This document shows positions 8,323-16,246 of a stretch of DNA of 33,362 nt, in pieces. Each line of letters opens with the position of its first letter. Within the stretch, counting starts at the first letter, position 1. Origin of the DNA: Paenibacillus ehimensis NBRC 15659. GTDB lineage: Bacteria > Bacillota > Bacilli > Paenibacillales > NBRC-103111. The stretch lies in contig NZ_BILX01000072.1 in NCBI RefSeq assembly GCF_004000785.1, forward strand, positions 1-33,362, read 5' to 3'. Made by a program: the position numbers and the translations under genes. The notes beneath the pieces were generated by a model that had not been told where the DNA came from, did not search any database, and saw nothing but the letters and a program-made list of their open reading frames with translations.

Positions 8323-9453
8323 TTAGTTAGCTTGATACTGCTCTTCTGATTCTTTTATCAATGTATCCTTATTCTTCCAGACAAGTTTTTGTATAACTCC
8401 GGAATTTGCACTTCCTTTTTGCCAATTTTTCAAGTAACCATCATACACTTCAAAATGCGAAAGCATCTCATCACATTTTACTTTAACAAAATTCTTTGCA
8501 GAATCATCCCAGACATATAGTGCATGACGATTATTTATAGTACCTTCTTCTTCCAAAAATTGAATGTCTGCATAACCATCCATGTTGACATCTAAAAATT
8601 TAATAGCGATATCTTCATTAGAACTTGATGCCTCTGTGGATAATGTCAGCAGGTTTTCGCCTTTCTCATTTTTCAGCGTAAAATGGTTTAAATATTCTTT
8701 ATTATCGAAACTTAATTCAGCAGAGTATTTTGTTCCACCCTTACCTTGAGTGATATCATATTTAGCCTTTTCGAATTTGTTTTTATTATAATAAATAGTT
8801 TGATTAACATTGGTTGTAAAAGAGTTCGCGCATTCTATTTTTAGTTTATTCACCACATAATTCGCTGTAGGATTATTTTTGAATAGATAAACTTCTAAAA
8901 TGCTATAATCAGATTCAACTAAATAGCAAGCATCCCTATAGCAAACTACATAATTCGTCAGCTCACCTCCTGTTACACTATATAAACTGATTATTCCAGA
9001 ATCATCGGTTACATTATTATAAATCCTTATTTTCTCATAATCAGGAGACATATCACTTAAATATGTTATGATGTTTTCCGTATTGAGGAAATCTTGTTTT
9101 TTTATTGCCCGAATTGTAATGGTCATGTGAGTTTCCGGCCGAACTTTTCCTTTATCGATTTCAAGCTTAAAAGTTTCATTACGATCACTGCTTGTATCAG
9201 AGACTATATGATATTCATCAAAATTAATCGAAATTTTACCGTATTGTATTTGCTTATGGGTTTCATCTTTATATGTTTTAACATAATTGGATGGATTACT
9301 TGCTAGACTGTTTGTTGGACTGTTTGTTGGACTGCTTGTTGGACTGCTGGCGGGACTACTGGCAGGATCTGGTTGCCTATTTGTTGCTACATTACTGCAA
9401 CTAACTAATATCAGTACAGCTAAAATAATTACACCTGATGCTATTCTTTTCAT
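8323..9453 (-). CDS. Lipoprotein with Ser/Pro/Thr-rich spacer, possible orphan immunity protein
   Basis: The 376-residue product starts at an ATG with AAGGA 9-10 nt upstream. The signal peptide ends LILVSC, a good lipobox. Residues 28-52 are a low-complexity spacer built from SPTSSPTNSPTNS-type repeats, which would lift the domain off the membrane. The rest is beta-rich, and late in the chain it carries DVNMDGYADI, an FG-GAP/calcium-loop-like motif also seen in the lipoprotein at 45-707. The family is unknown to me. The gene is much AT-richer than the apparatus genes upstream and is closed by the terminator at 8119-8157. The upstream remnant at 9482-9715 may be what is left of its partner toxin, in which case this would be an orphan immunity gene. 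That is inference. Confidence 0.6.
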   Translation of the reverse strand: MKRIASGVIILAVLILVSCSNVATNRQPDPASSPASSPTSSPTNSPTNSLASNPSNYVKTYKDETHKQIQYGKISINFDEYHIVSDTSSDRNETFKLEIDKGKVRPETHMTITIRAIKKQDFLNTENIITYLSDMSPDYEKIRIYNNVTDDSGIISLYSVTGGELTNYVVCYRDACYLVESDYSILEVYLFKNNPTANYVVNKLKIECANSFTTNVNQTIYYNKNKFEKAKYDITQGKGGTKYSAELSFDNKEYLNHFTLKNEKGENLLTLSTEASSSNEDIAIKFLDVNMDGYADIQFLEEEGTINNRHALYVWDDSAKNFVKVKCDEMLSHFEVYDGYLKNWQKGSANSGVIQKLVWKNKDTLIKESEEQYQAN

Positions 9454-9481
9454 ATTTTATATTCCTTCTCACTGAGTAATA

Positions 9482-9715
9482 TTAATTACTCCCCATCATA
9501 ACTTTATATACTTTTATTGCGTTGTTTGCTCGAATTTCAGCTTGTTTATCAGTATCGTGTGGTATTTCATACTTGTAAGTCACTATACTGCCTGCCCAAT
9601 ATGCAGCATCAGCTCCATTACTATTACCATTATTGCGAATAAACATAGAAATAATCCGAGATCACCAGCCTCGCCCTGCCTTTCGTGCCCGGTTTATCGA
9701 AATTTTTTCTGTCAT
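9482..9715 (-). pseudogene. Remnant of a small or deleted gene with intact start
   Basis: An ATG at 9715 follows a strong GAGGAGA ribosome binding site (6 nt spacing) and encodes MTEKISINRARKAGRGW before a TGA at codon 18. The same frame then stays open to the TAA at 9482, and contains protein-like sequence from an internal ATG at 9646 (54 residues, ending IKVYKVMMGSN). The likely explanation is a gene whose middle has been lost, leaving both ends. It lies just after the DUF3829-type lipoprotein gene (stop 9731) and just before a lipoprotein gene, the place where an effector would be expected. A genuine 54-residue gene from 9646 is possible but has no ribosome binding site. Confidence 0.45.
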
Positions 9716-9730
9716 GAATGTTCTCCTCAA

Positions 9731-10753
9731 TCACCGGCTCAACCCGATCATCGTATTATACGAATCGACCACAGCGGAAACGCGCTTGTCGAAGTTCTTC
9801 AGCGGCATGTTCTTCCCGCCCGTCGTGACTTTCCCCTTCGTATCACTGTTGATCGTCGTGTCCTTGGTCCGCAAAATTTCCATCAAATCGGCGGCGGCCG
9901 TCTTCACCCGCTGGATGCTGTCGGTAAATACGGGAACGATCTGCACCTTTTCTTTCTTCAGCCTTTCCTTATCCTTCGAAAGCTCCGTAAACTTATCGAT
10001 ATCTTCCGTCAGCAGCTTGTACATCTCGGCATATTGGTTCGCGTCGAAATCCAGCACATTGTCGTCGGTCACTCCGGCTTTATCAAACGCCTTCTGGATA
10101 TCCTGCGCCCGGTTGACGATACTCATGGCATGGAACCGGATGAGCATGTCGCTTTTCTTGAGCTCCTCCAGGTCTTCTTTCTTCCTTTGCTCCGTGATGA
10201 CGGCAAAATCGGCAAAAAACTTGTCGGCTAAATCCGACACCTCGTTAAACTGCACAAGCAATTTCTTGTGCAGCTCCTTGCCTTTGGCGAACTCGTCTTC
10301 GGCATAAGCTTTGTTCTGATAATACGTCTGCATTTCGCCCGTCGTTTCCATCAGCTCCTTCAGCTTGGGAGCCAGAGCCTTGACCGACTCGTCCGCTGCC
10401 TGATAGGAAGGCTCCTTCGAGGCGAACGCCAGCGCCTTATCCACATCATCCTTATGCCCTGGCAGCACGGGCATCGTATTGAAGCCGGTAAAGTTTTTAC
10501 GGATGCGGATTTCTCCCTCCCCGCCGAACTCTTTGAAATACATTTCGAACGTCTTGTCCAGCCACTGGGTCAAGTAGTTGCTTAAACCGATATATGTATT
10601 GTATTTTGCCGTGTCCTGCGCTTGATTCGATTCTTGCTTCGCTTGGGTGGTTTGTTCCTTTACCTTCTCCGCGATTTGGCCGATGGAGCCGCAGCCGCTA
10701 AGGGATACGCAGACCGCCACGCCAAGCGATAGGATCGTTAAACGTTTATTCAT
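9731..10753 (-). CDS. DUF3829 (YiiG-type) lipoprotein
   Basis: The start is the ATG at 10753, giving 340 residues with a lipoprotein signal peptide, MNKRLTILSLGV..LSGC; GAGGAA lies about 10 nt upstream. The reading from 10807 would bury the signal peptide. The mature protein is almost entirely helical and charged and begins with the YNTYIGLSNYL block typical of DUF3829/YiiG. Later parts (NRAQDIQKAFDKAG, YKLLTEDIDKFTELSKDKE) suggest long helical bundles. It is the last gene of the apparatus run, 60 nt after the baseplate-like gene at 10814. As a surface-anchored helical protein it could help fix the apparatus to the envelope or act as an immunity protein. Its exact role is unknown. The signal peptide is certain; the family call is fairly good. 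Confidence 0.72.
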   Translation of the reverse strand: MNKRLTILSLGVAVCVSLSGCGSIGQIAEKVKEQTTQAKQESNQAQDTAKYNTYIGLSNYLTQWLDKTFEMYFKEFGGEGEIRIRKNFTGFNTMPVLPGHKDDVDKALAFASKEPSYQAADESVKALAPKLKELMETTGEMQTYYQNKAYAEDEFAKGKELHKKLLVQFNEVSDLADKFFADFAVITEQRKKEDLEELKKSDMLIRFHAMSIVNRAQDIQKAFDKAGVTDDNVLDFDANQYAEMYKLLTEDIDKFTELSKDKERLKKEKVQIVPVFTDSIQRVKTAAADLMEILRTKDTTINSDTKGKVTTGGKNMPLKNFDKRVSAVVDSYNTMIGLSR

Positions 10754-10813
10754 GATTGTAAATTCCTCTCTCTGTGAATTAATTACCGGTTGTACTCTTA
10801 TCACCATGCCGCG

Positions 10814-11587
10814 CTACTCCACAATCATCCGCCGGGGGCCGCCCGGTCTCAGATCCGGCCCTCTCCGGTTTCCGCCTTGGACGTCATCCAGAATGCGCCC
10901 CAAATATTTATGAATTTGCCCGTTGTCGTACGGCTTATAGCCCATGCCCAGCCGGGTCCCGATATAATGGAGGATCAGCCCGCGGTCGACGGCTTCCTGG
11001 CTCATGCACTGCATCGCAAAGGCGATGTCGTACGGGTTCGTGCTGCCCCGGCTGAGCAGTTGGACGGCAAAATACCGCAGCAACGCCGGGTGCACACTGC
11101 GCTCCCTGACGCCCGCATACGCTGCGTGGATCATGTTCCACGTATTGAACTCGGTGGCAAAGTCCGCGAAGCTTTGGTACTCCGACCGCAGCTTCGCCCC
11201 CTCCTTCAGCTTGAACCGCCCAAGCTCCAGCTCGCTGCCGCCGGCGGCCTCCTCGTCCAGAACGAGCTCCGCGCCGTACACCGTGTAATCGCTTTGCTCC
11301 TCCGCTGCGTGAAAGCGGATTTTGAGCACGGTCTCCTTGCCGGTCGCCGCGTAAGGCACCTGCTGCTCCGCCTCCAGCGTGTACAGGCGGCCGCCGTGCT
11401 TGAAGATCCCGGAGCCAACCACAAGATGTTCCGCCTCCACTCTTACATCGGCTCCCGCTACGATACCGTCCGAATAGGACTGAAAATACAGGTCCGCGAG
11501 CTGCCTCGGGTAATCCCTCAGGCTCTCCAGCATCTCCCGCTTCAGAATCCGGCCTTTATGAAAATTCGGATATACATTGGAGAACAT
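10814..11587 (-). CDS. Unknown apparatus protein, baseplate candidate (TssK-shell-like N-terminus)
   Basis: This 257-residue protein starts at an ATG with AGGAGG 5-6 nt upstream and follows the Hsp70-like gene by 10 nt. It opens MFSNVYPNFHKGRILKREML, then has a short beta-rich stretch, DGIVAGADVRVEAEHLVV followed by GSGIFKHGGRLY. This style is seen in TssK and in phage proteins that carry a beta shell for attaching tail fibres or baseplate parts. The C-terminal half is helical (FATEFNTWNMIHAAYAG, ALLRYFAVQLLSRG) and ends in a basic Gly/Pro/Arg tail. There is no signal peptide. I do not know the family. A baseplate or adaptor role is inferred from fold style and from its place among the structural genes. 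Confidence 0.55.
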   Translation of the reverse strand: MFSNVYPNFHKGRILKREMLESLRDYPRQLADLYFQSYSDGIVAGADVRVEAEHLVVGSGIFKHGGRLYTLEAEQQVPYAATGKETVLKIRFHAAEEQSDYTVYGAELVLDEEAAGGSELELGRFKLKEGAKLRSEYQSFADFATEFNTWNMIHAAYAGVRERSVHPALLRYFAVQLLSRGSTNPYDIAFAMQCMSQEAVDRGLILHYIGTRLGMGYKPYDNGQIHKYLGRILDDVQGGNRRGPDLRPGGPRRMIVE

Positions 11588-11597
11588 CCGCTACCTC

Positions 11598-14252
11598 CTA
11601 TTTCCAGCCGTCAAAGAAATCAAGCTCCGACAGATCGTTTTCAAATGCAAAAAAACGCTTGGGTCCCAAGTACAGCTGCTCGTCCTCCCGCGCAACCGGC
11701 ACCACATGGAAGCCCCACTCATTGTCCTCGGCGAACACGAAGAACTTCACCTCGCCGTTCTGGATGGAGTCCGTGTCGTCCTGCGGAATCTTGGCCCCGT
11801 ACCGTCCGGCGATGTCCTCGTAGGGGACCGGCTCGAAGCTGCCCGGCTCGTTGGCATACGCATACTTATGGCGCACCGCCCCGTCGCTTCCTTTTAGGAA
11901 AAACTCTATCTCCTTCACCTCGAACGGCCGGGAGATGGAACCCTGCACCTGATTCAGCCTTTCCAGGCTGCTGATCAAGAGCTTTTCCTGCCGGCTGTGG
12001 GTGAAGGCGCTGACGGTATAAGGGACGACCGGCGCGTGGTTGGTAATATAGGCCTCGATCGTGCCCGCCTTCCTCGCGCTGAGATAACGGATCGCTCCCC
12101 GCAGGCAGGCCAGCTTCAGCTCCGGAACGCTGTCGCTCTCCTCGGTCTTTTGCCGGAATTCGATGCTGCGGCCGGGAACAAATTCCTTCAGCGCTTCCCG
12201 GAAGCTGTCGATACGGCAGGATTGGCCGGTCAGCTTGATGATCGAATATTCCTGCAGCCGCCCGTCCTGGTAAAAATCTTCCAGAAACTTGCGCACGATA
12301 TCGTAAATATCCGCCTTAATTAACTGGTTGATCTCGTTAATATTGAACACGACGCGGGGGAATTCATAGATATCCTTCATGCGGCCGTTCTCGTAGGCGG
12401 ACAGGCACCAGCGGTCCACCGCCGTAATTTTCAGATCCTGCTCCTGCCGGTCCCCGGTCTGCGAGTCGAACCGGTTGCGCAGAATGCCCGTCTTGCGGAA
12501 AAATTCTTTTTTCATGCTGTCCGCGATTTCCCATAAAAAGTAATAATTGCTTTTTACCCGCAGGTACTCCTCGCGCGTCCGATTTTCGTAATCCTTGAAT
12601 CGCGTCGGAATCATGCGCTCCGCCTCTCGGTAGCGCGCTTCGAACCGCTCGTAGACCGATTCGACGCCGAATTCGTCCACGTGCCGGAACAAGTCGGGGC
12701 CGGGAATGCCGATCAAGCTGTCGATATCCGGCACGCTGCCGCCCTTGGTGTAGTAGTCGGCAAAAACGATTTTCATAAACTGCAAAATCCGGTAAGTAAT
12801 GTTGTTGCCGCCGAAGTTGGTGTCGCCGTTCTCGTAAGCCGTATGGATATCCAGCTTGTAGGAGATGTGACCGTCCTCGATCCGAAACCGGCACGAAGAC
12901 AAATCCGTCGTTCCTCCGCCGCAATCGATGACGAGCGCATGGTACGTCTCGCCGTCCGCAAACGTATTTTTCTCGATCTGATCGGCGATCGTATTGAACA
13001 GCACGGCCATTCCTTCGTCCAGCGCATCGTCCGATTCGATGCGGTAATCCGGCAGAAGCTCCGCGAACATTTCGCCGAACTGCGTCTTCAGCTTCACCGG
13101 GCTGGAAAAGTGCAGCTTGCGGAAGCGGCACTTGAATTGATGCTCCGCCATTTCGATCACGTGAAGCAGATAGGCGCGCAGAATGTCGTTTCTGCGGACG
13201 ACCGACGTATTCCCCTGCCCATCCACGATTTCCTCGGGCAGCTTGTACCGGTTGACCCATCGCTTGATGCCGTGAAACACGGTGGCATGGCCCGTATATC
13301 CGTTCTTTTTCATCAGTTTCATGGCCTCGTGGCCAAAATAATACTTCACCTGCTGCGTGTCCGAGCAGTCCGCTACGGCAACAATGGTCGGCAGCAGCTC
13401 GATCCATTCCTCTTGCTTGCCGGTCGTAACGGGAAATTTCACCAGATTGATGCTGTTCAGCCGAAGCGTCCCGTTCAACAGATCATGGCGCGAGGGATGG
13501 GAGATGTAGCTGTCGTCCAGATAAGCGCCGGCCGTTGTGTTGGATGTCCCGAAATCGATCGCCAGCACCGCATCGGTTTCTTCCAGGTCCCGGATTTCCA
13601 GCTCGGGAATCGGAATCCGCCAGTAATGCAGATTCGTGGGCGGCAGCGGCCTGCTGCGGACGTAGGTCTGGTACAGATACTCCGAATCCTGTTTGCGGAA
13701 CAGCAGGAAGCTGTAATTTTTGTTCGAGGTTCGGCGAAACGTCATTTCCTTGGAAGCCGTCAGGCAGTACATGCCCGGAGCCGGCCCATCCTTGACCAGA
13801 TTCATAATGCCGCACAGCTCCATATGATCGTTGACGAGCAGCACGTTAGACTCGGCGACGGTGCCCGGAGCTATGACCCGGTATTGGTCGAGTTTGTCCA
13901 CTTGAAGTCCGTCGTACAGCGTCACTTTAGCCGGAATTTGAATGCTGCCGTCATCCGGAAGCGGCGTGTTCAAATACCGGGCGATCGCCGCCTCCACGCG
14001 CTCCCATCCGTGCTCGTCGAAGCTTTGGATCAGCAGGCTTTGCTCCGCGCTGCGGTATTTCAGAATCGTGCGGATGAGCGCTTCGCGGTCGAGCGGGCCC
14101 GAAAGCCCTTCGACCAGCTTTTCCTTATGGCAGATGCTCCGCAATTGGAGTGTCGTCATCTCCGACAGCTCGTCCCGCGTGTACTTGACCCTGTTTGTCT
14201 CTTCCGTGCCGCCGTTCTTCGGCGAATGCAGCTTATAGGTATAGGATCTCAT
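11598..14252 (-). CDS. Divergent Hsp70-type ATPase with SAP-like N-terminal segment
   Basis: The 884-residue protein starts at an ATG with AAGGAG 7 nt upstream. Residues 28-67 look like a SAP-type helix pair (LSEMTTLQLRSICHKEKL). A beta-rich segment follows (about 100-200), and an actin-like ATPase domain begins near 228. Its phosphate-1 loop is AIDFGTSNTT (231-240), phosphate-2 is VIDCGGGTTD (441-450), GDTNFGGNN (476-484) matches the DnaK GGEDFD region, and KLTGQSCRI is the adenosine motif. The C-terminal part does not look like a normal DnaK substrate-binding domain. The protein is about 250 residues longer than DnaK. It lies among structural genes, and a J-domain gene lies upstream in the same run, so the two may form a dedicated chaperone pair for assembly or recycling. 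The ATPase class is secure; the role is inferred. Confidence 0.8.
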   Translation of the reverse strand: MRSYTYKLHSPKNGGTEETNRVKYTRDELSEMTTLQLRSICHKEKLVEGLSGPLDREALIRTILKYRSAEQSLLIQSFDEHGWERVEAAIARYLNTPLPDDGSIQIPAKVTLYDGLQVDKLDQYRVIAPGTVAESNVLLVNDHMELCGIMNLVKDGPAPGMYCLTASKEMTFRRTSNKNYSFLLFRKQDSEYLYQTYVRSRPLPPTNLHYWRIPIPELEIRDLEETDAVLAIDFGTSNTTAGAYLDDSYISHPSRHDLLNGTLRLNSINLVKFPVTTGKQEEWIELLPTIVAVADCSDTQQVKYYFGHEAMKLMKKNGYTGHATVFHGIKRWVNRYKLPEEIVDGQGNTSVVRRNDILRAYLLHVIEMAEHQFKCRFRKLHFSSPVKLKTQFGEMFAELLPDYRIESDDALDEGMAVLFNTIADQIEKNTFADGETYHALVIDCGGGTTDLSSCRFRIEDGHISYKLDIHTAYENGDTNFGGNNITYRILQFMKIVFADYYTKGGSVPDIDSLIGIPGPDLFRHVDEFGVESVYERFEARYREAERMIPTRFKDYENRTREEYLRVKSNYYFLWEIADSMKKEFFRKTGILRNRFDSQTGDRQEQDLKITAVDRWCLSAYENGRMKDIYEFPRVVFNINEINQLIKADIYDIVRKFLEDFYQDGRLQEYSIIKLTGQSCRIDSFREALKEFVPGRSIEFRQKTEESDSVPELKLACLRGAIRYLSARKAGTIEAYITNHAPVVPYTVSAFTHSRQEKLLISSLERLNQVQGSISRPFEVKEIEFFLKGSDGAVRHKYAYANEPGSFEPVPYEDIAGRYGAKIPQDDTDSIQNGEVKFFVFAEDNEWGFHVVPVAREDEQLYLGPKRFFAFENDLSELDFFDGWK

Positions 14253-14276
14253 GTCTCCGCTCCTTTCGTAGAAACC

Positions 14277-14975
14277 CTAATACATCGCGATATGATCCAC
14301 GCGCATCGTGTCCTCGACGTCCACAATGCCAAAATGATGCTCCCAATACGTCTCCGTATGAAAACGCAAGGGCAGAAACAGGTCCTTGATCAGTTCCAGC
14401 TTCGCCCGTGTGATCTCATTTTCCCGCTGCCCCACATAGAACAACAGTTCGTCCTTTTCCTCGCAGTTCGCGTAAATCGTCGAGTGCTTGAACAATTTGC
14501 GCATCGTATCCTTCAGCAGATACACCGCTTCCCCCGTCTCGTACAGCCGCAGCAGATTGCAGGCCACGACTTCCCGTTCCTCCCGGTTCAGCAGCTTCAG
14601 CCGGTCCCGGACGCCGTCCCCGAACAGACCCGCCTCCATATCCCGGAGCGCGAACCGGATATAAAATTCCCGCTTGTTCATGCCCTGCATAAGGTCGATA
14701 TCGGTCAAGAAATGCATCGCAAGATCGAACAGCGTGCGCCGGAATTCCGTATCCTCTAGGTTGTTAATATCGAACAAATCGCGGAAAATATCGTAGAACC
14801 GGTAGTACGGATTGACTTCAACCGTTCGCTCTTCCACGGTGCGGGCATTCAGCGTTTCGGCGCTCAGCTCCATATAAGGCGAGTACACTTTGGCAGGGGC
14901 AAAACAAAGGTCGTTCTTCGGCGTGCCCGCGTCCGCAGCCCGAATAACCAGATCCCATACGTAATTCAAGCCCAT
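14277..14975 (-). CDS. Unknown apparatus protein, baseplate candidate
   Basis: This 232-residue protein overlaps the end of the preceding gene by 10 nt, which suggests translational coupling; GGGGA lies directly before the ATG, so the in-frame TTG at 14969 is also possible. I do not recognise the family. The sequence has an aromatic, helical middle (YYRFYDIFRDLF, RRTLFDLAMHFLTDIDLMQG) and a second helical part (LLRLYETGEAVYLLKDTMRKLF), then VGQRENEITRAKLELIKDLFLPL. There is no signal peptide and no membrane segment, so it is cytoplasmic. It lies between the 424-residue unknown and the Hsp70-like gene in the structural run. A wedge or baseplate part is the natural guess because the window otherwise lacks such proteins, but there is no motif to prove it. 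Confidence 0.5.
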   Translation of the reverse strand: MGLNYVWDLVIRAADAGTPKNDLCFAPAKVYSPYMELSAETLNARTVEERTVEVNPYYRFYDIFRDLFDINNLEDTEFRRTLFDLAMHFLTDIDLMQGMNKREFYIRFALRDMEAGLFGDGVRDRLKLLNREEREVVACNLLRLYETGEAVYLLKDTMRKLFKHSTIYANCEEKDELLFYVGQRENEITRAKLELIKDLFLPLRFHTETYWEHHFGIVDVEDTMRVDHIAMY

Positions 14976-16240
14976 TCCCCTTCGCAGACGTATTCTGGAA
15001 AATACATTTGGATCTCGGAAACGACGAAGCTCATCAAATCCTGCAAAATAAAGCTCCCGCTCCGGCGGGCTCTAAAGCGGAGCCGCATCCGTTTTTTGTC
15101 GTTCTCCACCCTCACGTTGTCGCTGATGAACGGGTTCATCCCGTAGGTGACTTCCTTTCCGTCCGCCTCGTCCCTAATCTCGACCTGCACCAGCTCGAGG
15201 TCGTCCGAGGCCTCGAAGGAGCCCGCGATCCGCGCAATCTCGCCCTTCGCCCGGACGACGACCGGGTGCTTGCGGGAGAAGCGGCCGGTGAAGCTGCTTT
15301 TCCGCTTGTTCGAAACGAGCTCATAAGCCAGCCGGCCAAGCTTCGTCGGCGTCGGCTGCGTAATTTTCAGCACGTTCCAGGTCCCGGATTTGTCCTGCGG
15401 GGACACGATGGTCAGCTCCTCGGGCATCCGCTTGATATACCGGATCAGCGTCTCGTCCCCGTCGACCAAATAGCCGTGCTGCGTCCCCGTTTTGCGCAAG
15501 GACAGCACGTGCTCGAAATTAATCCGGTCGGCGGCCGGCACCGGAAAGCCTACGTTTTTGAGCTCCAGCCGCTCAATGTTCCACATCGGCACCATGTCCA
15601 GCTTTTTGTACGCGTCAAATTCCTCGAGGTAAATCCGGATCTCAAGCAGTTCCTCCTCCAGACTTGGCTGTTCCCCGCCGGTCCAGATCACATCGAAAAA
15701 CTTCCCCGCATACGGATGATTCACCGTCTTCCACGGCACGTTGTTTTTTTGGAAAATAAAATAGAGCTTTTCCAGCTCGCGGATATACGTCAGGTTCTGC
15801 TGCAGACGTACCTGTATGGCCCGAACGCCTCCCGTGGTGACGATTTCTCCCCGGAACGTTCGTTTTCCGCGGAGCAGCTCCTTCAGCTTGGCGTAATCGC
15901 ACTGCAAAAACACCGTCATCAGCAGCGCCTCTTCCCCGCGCTGCATTTGCTCCGTCACGCTTCGCAGGTCGCAGGTTTTCGGCTCGGTGTCGGCGGCAAG
16001 CATCGGATACAGAAACTCGTGAATCGGATCGATTTCGTCCCGGGCACTTAAGGTCACATAGATGTCATGCCGGTCCTCCTGGTCCTCCACCTCGTTGAAA
16101 ACGCGCTCCTCCAGCTTGCGGTTCAAGTCCTCCTGATACTCCACCAGGTTCAAAAAGACGCCCGTCACAATCTGCTTCAACAGCTTGCGCTGCTCGAGAT
16201 CCTCCATGCGGCTCAGCCTGTCCAGCAAGATGTCTTTCAT
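14966..16240 (-). CDS. Unknown large apparatus protein, baseplate wedge candidate
   Basis: The 424-residue product begins MKDILLDRLSRMEDLEQRKLLKQI, 6 nt after the stop of the pseudo-phosphatase gene; GGAGGAGG lies 13 nt upstream, a rather long spacing. The N-terminal 60 residues are helical. The middle alternates short helices and strands (ALLMTVFLQCDYAKLKELL, RGEIVTTGGVRAIQVRLQQNL, FIFQKNNVPWKTVNHPYAGKFF). The last 150 residues are beta-rich and end in SEIQMYFPEYVCEGEWA. There are no membrane segments. The family is unknown to me. Its size, mixed fold and position next to two other cytoplasmic unknowns would fit a TssF/gp6-like wedge subunit, but this is inference only. Confidence 0.5.
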   Translation of the reverse strand: MKDILLDRLSRMEDLEQRKLLKQIVTGVFLNLVEYQEDLNRKLEERVFNEVEDQEDRHDIYVTLSARDEIDPIHEFLYPMLAADTEPKTCDLRSVTEQMQRGEEALLMTVFLQCDYAKLKELLRGKRTFRGEIVTTGGVRAIQVRLQQNLTYIRELEKLYFIFQKNNVPWKTVNHPYAGKFFDVIWTGGEQPSLEEELLEIRIYLEEFDAYKKLDMVPMWNIERLELKNVGFPVPAADRINFEHVLSLRKTGTQHGYLVDGDETLIRYIKRMPEELTIVSPQDKSGTWNVLKITQPTPTKLGRLAYELVSNKRKSSFTGRFSRKHPVVVRAKGEIARIAGSFEASDDLELVQVEIRDEADGKEVTYGMNPFISDNVRVENDKKRMRLRFRARRSGSFILQDLMSFVVSEIQMYFPEYVCEGEWA

Positions 16241-16246
16241 GGGAAC

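Noticed and set aside
12681..14759. 692-codon open frame on the plus strand
   Set aside because: It runs antisense through the Hsp70-like gene and its neighbour, has Arg/His/Leu-biased composition and no recognisable domain; it is a shadow caused by high GC.
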